From an uncultured Catenibacterium sp. (GTDB lineage: Bacteria; Bacillota_I; Bacilli_A; Erysipelotrichales; Coprobacillaceae), in the NCBI RefSeq assembly GCF_900764565.1, contig NZ_CAAFOM010000126.1, positions 1 to 37,970 on the forward strand: a stretch of 37,970 nt of DNA, given 5' to 3'. The position numbers were made by a program, and so were the translations under genes. Positions 1 through 7,037 of the stretch are shown here, in pieces. Numbering within the stretch: the first letter of the stretch is position 1; each line of letters opens with the position of its first letter. The notes beneath the pieces were generated by a model. The model ran no database searches. It was given only the letters and a program-made list of their open reading frames with translations, and was not told the DNA's origin.

Positions 1-698
1 GTTTATCTACAGGAAGAGATGTAAATAGTATTCAGACACTCTTAAAGGATTGGCATATTGATGGTTTAGTCGATATGATTGTAGGGACAGGTGGTGCTGA
101 AATCTATGACTATACATTGGATATTTCTAAAGCACAGTATCCATTAGATGGAGAATCTATTAAAGAAATCATTGCACATTTTAAAGATATGGATTGTAAC
201 TTTGCGATTCCAGAAAATGGTGAACTCTATGCACCAAAAGATGATGCACATATTCAATTCTTATCAGAAGCAGATCATGTCCCTTATAAAGTAGTTAACT
301 ATGATGAATACTTAACTGAACCTAAACCAAAGCTTATTATTATTTGTAAACCTGATTATATGGATCAAATCATTGAACGTGCACAAACTTTCAAGAGTGA
401 TAAATTCAAATCATCTTCACTCAAGACTGCCAGTGAACTCTATGAATATATGGATCCACGTATCTCTAAAACAGCAGGACTTATAGAAATACTTAAGCTT
501 CATGATATTGATATCAAAGATATACTTACATTTGGTGATGCAGATAATGATTATGATATGACACTTAATGCAGGTATTGGTGTTGTAATGGCCAATGGTA
601 GTGAAAAGACAAAGAGTGTGGCAGATTATATCACGGATGATAATGATCATGATGGTATTGGTAATTATATAGAGAAGTACGTATTACACCTTGATTAA
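1..698 (+). CDS. Cof-type HAD-family phosphatase, 5' partial
   Basis: The reading frame is open from base 3, so the gene starts before the window and only its C-terminal ~231 residues are seen. Near the left edge it reads STGRD, the conserved Thr/Arg motif II region of Cof-type sugar-phosphate or nucleotide phosphatases. Motif IV is GDADNDYDM near base 535, which supplies the Mg-binding acidic residues, followed by AGIGVVMANGSEKTK, typical of the family. The insert between them matches a C2-type cap domain. These cytoplasmic enzymes dephosphorylate phosphosugars or flavin-type substrates; the substrate cannot be told from sequence. The gene ends in its own terminator, whose hairpin begins inside the last codons. 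An ATG at 75 exists but lies after the STGRD motif, so it is not the true start. Confidence 0.9.
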   Translation, partial: LSTGRDVNSIQTLLKDWHIDGLVDMIVGTGGAEIYDYTLDISKAQYPLDGESIKEIIAHFKDMDCNFAIPENGELYAPKDDAHIQFLSEADHVPYKVVNYDEYLTEPKPKLIIICKPDYMDQIIERAQTFKSDKFKSSSLKTASELYEYMDPRISKTAGLIEILKLHDIDIKDILTFGDADNDYDMTLNAGIGVVMANGSEKTKSVADYITDDNDHDGIGNYIEKYVLHLD

Positions 699-714
699 AA
701 CCAAGGTGTTTTTT
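686..714 (+). terminator. Intrinsic terminator of the HAD phosphatase gene
   Basis: An 8-bp stem (686-693 with 702-709) is followed by a run of six T. It overlaps the stop codon at 696-698. Confidence 0.85.
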
Positions 715-750
715 GATCAATCTATGATACAATAATCAAGAGGTGATTTG

Positions 751-3267
751 ATGAAACAATTAACACTTGGAATGGTGGCTCATGTTGATGCAGGTAAAAC
801 CACATTAAGTGAGTCATTACTCTATACTACAGGGACAATTAAACATCAGGGACGTGTGGATCATAAAGATACATTCCTTGACTATAATACACAGGAAAGA
901 GAAAGAGGCATTACTATCTTCTCTAAGGTTTCTTCTCTTGATTATAAGAATAATCATTTCACATTTATTGATACACCAGGTCATGCTGATTTTAGTGGAG
1001 AAATGGAACGTGCACTCAGTGTTCTTGATTATGCAATATTGATTATTAATGGTTTAGATGGGGTACAGGCCCATACTAAAACAATCTGGAACTTATTGAA
1101 ACATTATCATGTACCCGCATTCATCTTTGTGAATAAGATGGATTTAACACATTATACAAAAGAAGAACTATTGGACTCTTTATCTCAACTATCTCCTAAC
1201 ATCATGGATATGAGTTCTTCTGAAGAAGAAATTGCAGCACTTGATGAAGAAATGATAGAAGAATATCTAGAAACAGGATCTTTAAAGGATACATCTATCG
1301 CAAAAGCGATTTCCAATAGACATCTTTATCCACTCTATTTTGGCAGTGCTCTTAAGAATCAAGGGGTTAAAGAACTACTCGATGCTTTAGATCGTTATAC
1401 TTTAGAAAAAGAACCACAGTCTGAATTATCAGCGCAGGTCTTTAAGATAACTAGAGATGAAAGAGGAGAACGACTTGTCTTTATTAAGATAACGGGTGGT
1501 ACACTTCATGTACGTGATACAATCCATGATGAAAAGATTCATCAAATTAGATTATACCAAGGGAACCATTATACTTTACTAGAAGAAGCCTCTCAAAATG
1601 ATATTGTAGCCTTAACAGGTATTAAGAAGCTTCAGGCGGGGGATTATATAGGTTCTGGACATGTGATTCATTCAACATTAAGACCTTCTATGTTGTATTC
1701 AATTCAACCGTCCAAAGAAGCAGATATCAACCACTTCTTTTCTTCTTTAAAGGTATTAGGTGAAGAAGAACCATTACTTCATTTAAAACTCTATGACAAT
1801 CATGCCCAGGTTTCTTTAATGGGTGAAGTTCAAATAGATATTCTTAAACAATTAATGAAAGATCGTTTTAATGAAGAAATCACAGTGGATGAAGGAGATG
1901 TCGCTTATCTAGAAACAATCAAAGAACCAATAGAAGGGGTCGGCCACTTTGAACCACTTAGACACTATAGTGAAGTCCATCTTTACTTAGAACCACTTCC
2001 TCAAGGTTCAGGACTTGTCTTTGATAATCAATGTCAGAATAACTTAGAAGAGAGATATCAGAATCTCATCATGACACACTTGCAGGAAAAAGAACATTTA
2101 GGTGTACTCACAGGGTCTCCTATTACTGATATGAAAATCACACTTCTTGGTGGTAAAGCTCATTTAAAACATACAGAAGGCGGAGACTTCAGAGAAGCTA
2201 CTTATCGTGCTATCAGACAAGGTTTAAAAATGATTGAATCAGTCATATTAGAGCCTTATTATAAATATGAATTAGTGATTCCTACAGAGGCATTAAGTAA
2301 GGTCTACTATGCTTTAGAAGACTATCCAACACCTGCTGTAGTCAATGAGAATAATGATACAACAACACTTCATGGAGAAGCACCTGTCTTATTCCTTACT
2401 CATTATCAAAAAGAACTTCTGACTTCTACAAAAGGAAAAGGGCAGCTGTTCTTCTTAGATACATTCTATGCACCAGTAGAAAATCAGGAAGAAGTCATGA
2501 CTAAATGTGATTATGATAGTGAATCAGATCTAGATAATCCTACAGGTTCTATCTTCTGTTCACATGGTGCAGGATATTATGTGCCTTATTATGAAGTAAG
2601 AGAGAAGATGCATTTACCTCTTTATAGTGCGATGAAACAGGAACATACTTATACACATAATCCTGTACATATTAGTGATGAAGAACTTAAAAGAGTATAT
2701 GAACGTACTTATGGGCCCTTAGAAACAAAACTAGCAAGTGACTACTATAAACCTAAACAAGATCATGTTTCTTCTAATACAGTACAGGTATTAGATGAAT
2801 ATTTGATTGTGGATGGTTATAATGTCATCTTTGCCTGGGATGAACTGAATGAACTTGCGAAAGAGAATCTAGGCAGTGCAAGAGATAAGCTTATTGATAT
2901 ATTGATGAGCTATAAAGGATATCGTGGCTGTCATATGATCCTTGTCTTTGATGCTTATAAGGTTCCACAGAATAAAGGCAAGAGTCAGATGTATCATGAT
3001 ATGGAAATCGTTTATACAAAAGAAGGACAGACAGCCGATGCTTATATTGAAAGCATCACAAAACAGATGGCAGGACAATATCGTCTTGTAGTTGCCACAA
3101 GTGATAATCTTGAACAGAAGATTGTATTAGGTCATGGAGCAACACGTATTTCTTCAAGAGAATTACTTCAGGATGTTATTTCTCGTTCTAAAATCCAGAA
3201 AGAAGAATTTGAAAGAAAAAATCCTCAAATGCATAGTTATGCATTTGAGGATCTGAAGAAGTCTTAG
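751..3267 (+). CDS. TetM/EF-G-like ribosomal GTPase fused to a Rae1/YacP NYN endoribonuclease
   Basis: This 838-residue protein has two parts. Residues 1 to ~650 are a translational GTPase of the EF-G/TetM ribosomal-protection type: P-loop AHVDAGKTT, switch I ERERGITI, switch II DTPGHADF, base-recognition NKMD, then EF-G domains II to V. Residues ~684-830 match Rae1 (B. subtilis YacP), the NYN/PIN-like nuclease that cuts mRNA in the ribosomal A site. Shared motifs are IVDGYNVIFAW, ARDKLID, LVFDA, TKEGQTAD, VATSDNLEQ and SSRELL. In B. subtilis, YacP is a separate protein of about 170 residues. Both halves are expected to bind ribosomes near the A site, so the fusion suggests a GTPase-delivered ribosome-linked nuclease; this is inference. 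I prefer the ATG at 751 over the TTG at 748 because AAGAGGTGA ends at 746. A role in tetracycline resistance is not implied. Confidence 0.9.
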   Translation: MKQLTLGMVAHVDAGKTTLSESLLYTTGTIKHQGRVDHKDTFLDYNTQERERGITIFSKVSSLDYKNNHFTFIDTPGHADFSGEMERALSVLDYAILIINGLDGVQAHTKTIWNLLKHYHVPAFIFVNKMDLTHYTKEELLDSLSQLSPNIMDMSSSEEEIAALDEEMIEEYLETGSLKDTSIAKAISNRHLYPLYFGSALKNQGVKELLDALDRYTLEKEPQSELSAQVFKITRDERGERLVFIKITGGTLHVRDTIHDEKIHQIRLYQGNHYTLLEEASQNDIVALTGIKKLQAGDYIGSGHVIHSTLRPSMLYSIQPSKEADINHFFSSLKVLGEEEPLLHLKLYDNHAQVSLMGEVQIDILKQLMKDRFNEEITVDEGDVAYLETIKEPIEGVGHFEPLRHYSEVHLYLEPLPQGSGLVFDNQCQNNLEERYQNLIMTHLQEKEHLGVLTGSPITDMKITLLGGKAHLKHTEGGDFREATYRAIRQGLKMIESVILEPYYKYELVIPTEALSKVYYALEDYPTPAVVNENNDTTTLHGEAPVLFLTHYQKELLTSTKGKGQLFFLDTFYAPVENQEEVMTKCDYDSESDLDNPTGSIFCSHGAGYYVPYYEVREKMHLPLYSAMKQEHTYTHNPVHISDEELKRVYERTYGPLETKLASDYYKPKQDHVSSNTVQVLDEYLIVDGYNVIFAWDELNELAKENLGSARDKLIDILMSYKGYRGCHMILVFDAYKVPQNKGKSQMYHDMEIVYTKEGQTADAYIESITKQMAGQYRLVVATSDNLEQKIVLGHGATRISSRELLQDVISRSKIQKEEFERKNPQMHSYAFEDLKKS
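3213..3252 (-). terminator. Intrinsic terminator of the csoR-copA operon
   Basis: A perfect 14-bp stem (3221-3234 with 3239-3252) with a 4-nt loop is followed, on the minus strand, by six U. It lies 26 bases past the copA stop and is wholly inside the 3' coding end of the GTPase-NYN gene. Confidence 0.75.
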
Positions 3268-3280
3268 GACTTCTTTTTTA
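3256..3280 (+). terminator. Intrinsic terminator of the GTPase-NYN gene
   Basis: An 8-bp stem (3256-3263 with 3268-3275) has a loop covering the stop codon and is followed by a T tract to 3279. It reaches the last codon of the convergent copA gene. Confidence 0.8.
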
Positions 3281-3487
3281 TTTGATGTTTGTAACTGTAT
3301 AATCTTTATCTTCTACAGTTTTCTTTAAGACATCATTAGATACTTCTTTACTTAAAGTGACAACTGCAGTGCCTTTTTCATGACTTACATCAGCACTTTC
3401 TACACCATCTACAGCTTCTAATGCCTTCTTTACAGCCATTTCACAATGACCACACATCATACCAGTAATTTCTAAAGTCTTTTCCAT
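3278..3487 (-). CDS. copZ: Possible internally initiated CopZ-like copper chaperone (69 aa)
   Basis: Inside copA and in the same frame, an ATG at 3487 begins a 69-residue sequence that is by itself a complete heavy-metal-associated domain with CxxC (MCGHC). The length matches free CopZ chaperones. AAGGAGA lies 8 bases upstream, as strong a ribosome-binding site as those of ordinary genes here. Free CopZ carries Cu(I) to CopA and CsoR. I infer that the region makes both a CopA-CopZ fusion and free CopZ; the alternative is that only the fusion is made and the site is a relic of two formerly separate genes. Confidence 0.5.
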   Translation of the reverse strand: MEKTLEITGMMCGHCEMAVKKALEAVDGVESADVSHEKGTAVVTLSKEVSNDVLKKTVEDKDYTVTNIK

Positions 3488-5740
3488 TGTTTTCTTCTCC
3501 TTTTTCTTTCTTTTTATATCTTTTGATGCATCATGCATAGAGAAAGTATTCAATCTCAATGCATTCATACATACAAAGAAACTAGATAAACTCATCGCAG
3601 CAGCCCCTAACATAGGACTCATCTGCCATCCTGTTAAGTGAATAAATACACCAGCTGCAACAGGAATACAAATCGCATTATAGAAGAATGCCCAGAATAA
3701 GTTCTCGTGGATATTTCTTAATGTGGCACGAGAGAGTCTGATTGCGGCAGTAACATCTGTCAGTTTACTATTCATTAAGACTACATCTGCTGCATCTATC
3801 GCAATATCAGTACCTGCCCCAATCGCAATTCCAATATCTGCACGTGTGAGTGCAGGTGCATCATTGATTCCATCACCCACCATAGCGACTTTACCATATT
3901 TTTGTAAATCTCTAATAACGCTCTCTTTACCATCAGGTAATACCCCTGCAATGACTTCATCCACACCCGCTTTTGAGCCAATTGCCTGGGCTGTTTCTTT
4001 ATTGTCACCTGTTAACATCACAACCTGAATACCCATGTTCTGCATTTCTTTAATAGCCTGAGGACTATCTTCCTTCATTGTATCAGCTACACAGATCATA
4101 CCAAGATAATAATCATCATAACTAAAGAATAGAGGTGTTTTACCTTCTTTAGCTATAGTTTTAGCTTGTAACTTTATATCTTCAGTAATATGTTGTTCCA
4201 TCATCTTGATACTGCCACCTAATACTTCTTTACCATGAATTAAACCTTTTAATCCATGACCAGGTAATATCTTGAAGTCTTCTACTTCTTCATTACCTTG
4301 GTAATAATCAGTAATCGCCTTACCAAGAGGATGTTCACTCTTCATCTCTAGACTTGATGCATAATTAAGTAGTACGTCTTTTTCTATCTTATAAGGGACA
4401 ACATCAGTCACTACAGGAGTTCCTTTTGTGATTGTGCCTGTCTTATCTAACGCAATAATATCAATAGATCCTGTCACTTCTAATGATTCAGATGTCTTAA
4501 ATAAAATGCCATGTTTTGCTCCCATACCATTACCAACCATGATAGCCACTGGTGTCGCAAGACCTAATGCACATGGACATGAAATAACTAAAACAGAAAT
4601 AGCACGGGCAATAGAGAATCCAATACTCTTACCTAGAATCATCCAGACAATAAATGTGACTAACGCAATCCCTATAATCACAGGTACAAAGATACCAGAT
4701 ACCTGATCAGCTTTCTTGGCGATAGGGGCTTTAGTGGCTGCCGCATCACTGACCATCTGAATAATCTGTGAAAGTGTTGTATCTTCACCTACACGAGTGG
4801 CACGTACTTTAATAAAGCCTGACTGATTGAGTGTTGCAGCTGATACTGTATCATTCACAGTCTTGTCAACAGGAATACTTTCACCTGTTAAGGCAGATTC
4901 ATCAATAGCCGTAGAACCTTCTACAATCACACCATCGACAGGAATATTTTCACCCGGTCTTACGACAAACAAATCGCCTTTATTCACTTCATCAATACTT
5001 ACAGTCACTTCTTTACCATCTTTAATAACCACTGCAGTCTGTGGTGCAAGATCCATTAAGCTCTTTAAAGCATCTGTCGTACGTCCTTTAGACATCGCTT
5101 CTAACATCTTTCCTACAGTAATTAAAGTAGGAATCATGGCTGCAGATTCAAAATAGAGGTCATGTCCTAAACGCATCACCTTCATCATCTGTCCATGGCT
5201 CATTGCATCAATCATTAAATATAAAACAACTAAGCTATAACCAAAAGCAGCACTAGAACCTAATGCAACCAAAGCATCCATATTAGGAGATAACTGAAAT
5301 AAGCTCTTATACCCATTAATAAAGAATGCTTTATTAATGACTAAAATAATAATAGTCAATAACATCTCTGTCACTGCAAGAGATACATGATTCTCTAAAA
5401 ATGAAGGCACAGGCCATTTCCACATCATATGACCCATGGATAAATACATTAATAGTAATAAGAATACTAAAGAAGTAATCAATCTCTTCTTTAATTTTGG
5501 TGTCTCATGATCCACTAAAGAATCATCTTTTACTTTTTCAACACCTTTTTCACTTGCACCATATCCAATATTCTCAATTGCTTGAATAATAGTCTCAGAA
5601 GACGCTGTTCCTTCTACTCCCATAGAATTTGTGAGTAAAGAAACAGAACAGCTTTCTACACCATCAATATGAGTTACAGTTTTTTCAATTCTATTGGCAC
5701 ACGCTGCACAACTCATACCAGTAATACTATATTGTTTCAT
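3278..5740 (-). CDS. copA: Copper-exporting P1B-type ATPase with C-terminal CopZ-like domain
   Basis: This 820-residue protein is a Cu(I)-transporting P-type ATPase of the cytoplasmic membrane. It has an N-terminal heavy-metal-associated domain with GMSCAACANRIEKT (residues ~8-21), TGES in the actuator domain, the ion-binding CPCALGLATP near residue 388, the phosphorylation motif DKTGTIT near 430, and GDGINDAP near 620. After the last membrane helix a Lys-rich linker leads to a second metal-binding domain (residues ~752-820) with GMMCGHCEMAV, which resembles the stand-alone chaperone CopZ. A C-terminal heavy-metal domain is unusual for CopA. The start overlaps the csoR stop by 4 bases (ATGA), so the two are translationally coupled and share the CsoR-controlled promoter. 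Confidence 0.95.
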   Translation of the reverse strand: MKQYSITGMSCAACANRIEKTVTHIDGVESCSVSLLTNSMGVEGTASSETIIQAIENIGYGASEKGVEKVKDDSLVDHETPKLKKRLITSLVFLLLLMYLSMGHMMWKWPVPSFLENHVSLAVTEMLLTIIILVINKAFFINGYKSLFQLSPNMDALVALGSSAAFGYSLVVLYLMIDAMSHGQMMKVMRLGHDLYFESAAMIPTLITVGKMLEAMSKGRTTDALKSLMDLAPQTAVVIKDGKEVTVSIDEVNKGDLFVVRPGENIPVDGVIVEGSTAIDESALTGESIPVDKTVNDTVSAATLNQSGFIKVRATRVGEDTTLSQIIQMVSDAAATKAPIAKKADQVSGIFVPVIIGIALVTFIVWMILGKSIGFSIARAISVLVISCPCALGLATPVAIMVGNGMGAKHGILFKTSESLEVTGSIDIIALDKTGTITKGTPVVTDVVPYKIEKDVLLNYASSLEMKSEHPLGKAITDYYQGNEEVEDFKILPGHGLKGLIHGKEVLGGSIKMMEQHITEDIKLQAKTIAKEGKTPLFFSYDDYYLGMICVADTMKEDSPQAIKEMQNMGIQVVMLTGDNKETAQAIGSKAGVDEVIAGVLPDGKESVIRDLQKYGKVAMVGDGINDAPALTRADIGIAIGAGTDIAIDAADVVLMNSKLTDVTAAIRLSRATLRNIHENLFWAFFYNAICIPVAAGVFIHLTGWQMSPMLGAAAMSLSSFFVCMNALRLNTFSMHDASKDIKRKKKEKKTMEKTLEITGMMCGHCEMAVKKALEAVDGVESADVSHEKGTAVVTLSKEVSNDVLKKTVEDKDYTVTNIK
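3496..3502 (-). promoter_or_regulatory. Internal Shine-Dalgarno for the CopZ-like domain
   Basis: AAGGAGA on the minus strand, 8 bases before the in-frame ATG at 3487, inside the copA coding sequence. It sits in codons for the Lys/Glu-rich linker, where purine-rich codons could also arise by chance. Confidence 0.5.
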
Positions 5741-6042
5741 TTCATCACCTTCTGTAATACATTCACTAATTCATCAATTGTCTCATCATGACCTTCTTTA
5801 ATATCATCCACAACACATGTCTTAATATGTTTCGCAAGTAATTCTTTATTAAAACTATTCAAAGCTGCATTCACTGCAGAAACCTGAATAAGAATATCAG
5901 GACAATAGGCATCCTTTTCAACCATACCTTCAATCCCTCGAATCTGACCTTCAATACGCTTGAGGCGATTCATAAGTTTTTTCTTTTCTTCTTCACTACG
6001 ATCCTTATGACGTTCACTACAGCAACATTCTTTTAGATCCAT
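5737..6042 (-). CDS. csoR: CsoR-family copper-sensing repressor
   Basis: This 101-residue all-helical DUF156-type repressor carries the CsoR copper fingerprint: Cys in AYCPD, then His and Cys in KHIKTC. These are the C-H-C ligands known from M. tuberculosis CsoR. RLKRIEGQIRGIEGMVE is the family's first-helix signature. The N-terminus adds a CCCSERH cluster that may add metal or thiol sensitivity. I chose the ATG at 6042 because AGGAGGTG lies 5 bases upstream; a longer reading to 6117 would run through the promoter and operator. Apo-CsoR is expected to repress its own operon and release DNA on Cu(I) binding. Confidence 0.95.
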   Translation of the reverse strand: MDLKECCCSERHKDRSEEEKKKLMNRLKRIEGQIRGIEGMVEKDAYCPDILIQVSAVNAALNSFNKELLAKHIKTCVVDDIKEGHDETIDELVNVLQKVMK

Positions 6043-6061
6043 TATTTCACCTCCTGTTTCA

Positions 6062-6090
6062 ATCATATACCCTATGGGGGTATACGTCAA
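6062..6090 (-). promoter_or_regulatory. Promoter of csoR-copA
   Basis: On the minus strand, TTGACG (6090-6085), a 17-base spacer and TATGAT (6067-6062) form a near-consensus sigma-A promoter 20 bases before the csoR start codon. Confidence 0.85.
6066..6084. promoter_or_regulatory. CsoR operator
   Basis: TATACCCTATGGGGGTATA is a GC-centred inverted repeat of the known CsoR operator form (TACCC, short centre, GGGGGTA). It fills the spacer between the -35 and -10 boxes of the csoR promoter. Confidence 0.85.
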
Positions 6091-6105
6091 GTGATATGAT
6101 TGTTG

Positions 6106-6111
6106 TATAAT
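6106..6111 (+). promoter_or_regulatory. Putative -10 box for yybS-gdpP-rplI-dnaB
   Basis: A perfect TATAAT lies 21 bases before the yybS start. No good -35 is seen: the expected place (6083-6088) falls on the CsoR operator and the csoR -35 box. The mRNA leader would be very short. Confidence 0.4.
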
Positions 6112-6132
6112 GACCACAAGGAGAAATGAATT

Positions 6133-7023
6133 ATGAAAACAAATAAACTTGTGCAGGGTGCACTCATCGCATCGCTCTTTGGTGTCCTTGCAGTACTCAA
6201 TACAATGACAGGTACGATGTTTGATTCCTTAATAGGTTATGGAATGGCTATTCCTATGGCTATCTATAGCTATAAAACAGGACTCAAAGAAGCTTTAATG
6301 ACTTCCGTTGCTTCCATGGTTATTGCTTTCTTATTTGGAACACTCAGCTATGTACTCATTGTCCTCTCATCACTAGGTATGGGAACAGTTGTAGGGTTAT
6401 GTCTTAAACATAAGGCTAAGAAAGAAACAATGCTGGTACTTGGTGCTACATTCTTCTTTTTATCTGACTTTTTATATTTCTATGTATTCTCAGGAGTCCT
6501 TGGCATTAACTTACTCACAGAAGCAAAAGAAATGTATAACCAGATTATTGCGGCAGTTCCTTCTATCTCTAGTGCCTTTACTTTCCAGGACTTCTATAAT
6601 ATTATTCCACTTTCTATACTCGTTATGTCCTTCTTACAGAGTTATTTAGTTATGATGTTATGTGCATTATTCTTTAAGCGCTTAAGAATACCTTTTGATA
6701 TGAGTATTCATATTGCGACATTTAGATTCAGTCCTAAAATGGGTTATATTCTTGCCATCATGCTCGCAGGTAGTATGATGGCAAGACAATACTTTGGAAA
6801 TGTCGTTATCATACAATATATTTATTTTATTAGTATCTTAGGATTTATGGTGGATGGTCTGGCTTTCTTGTCTTTCTATCTTATTATTAGAAACCATGGC
6901 CGTTATTCTAACTTGACTATTTTCTTAGTATTTATACCATTCCTACAGCCACTATTAGTTATCCTAGGAATTATTGATATATTTGTTGAAATACGTCAAA
7001 TACTGTATAATAAGTATCAATAA
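6133..7023 (+). CDS. yybS: YybS-type DUF2232 integral membrane protein
   Basis: This 296-residue protein is almost wholly hydrophobic, with about eight membrane segments and no soluble domain. Its length and its place immediately upstream of gdpP, rplI and dnaB match B. subtilis YybS (DUF2232), a family distantly like ECF-type S components; the biochemical role is unknown. The start is the ATG at 6133 with AAGGAG 9 bases upstream. It is 14 bases from gdpP and surely co-transcribed with it. The call rests on gene order plus topology more than on motifs. Confidence 0.8.
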   Translation: MKTNKLVQGALIASLFGVLAVLNTMTGTMFDSLIGYGMAIPMAIYSYKTGLKEALMTSVASMVIAFLFGTLSYVLIVLSSLGMGTVVGLCLKHKAKKETMLVLGATFFFLSDFLYFYVFSGVLGINLLTEAKEMYNQIIAAVPSISSAFTFQDFYNIIPLSILVMSFLQSYLVMMLCALFFKRLRIPFDMSIHIATFRFSPKMGYILAIMLAGSMMARQYFGNVVIIQYIYFISILGFMVDGLAFLSFYLIIRNHGRYSNLTIFLVFIPFLQPLLVILGIIDIFVEIRQILYNKYQ

Positions 7024-7037
7024 GGAGGGCCTCTACA

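Noticed and set aside
748..3267. Tetracycline-resistance gene of the tet(M) type
   Set aside because: The GTPase half belongs to the same broad family, but the NYN fusion and the sequence differences from TetM/TetO make a housekeeping or rescue role more likely. No resistance claim is supported.
3723..5156. Several plus-strand open frames opposite copA
   Set aside because: They have low-complexity Ser/Thr/Ile-rich translations, no ribosome-binding sites, and lie wholly inside a certain gene.
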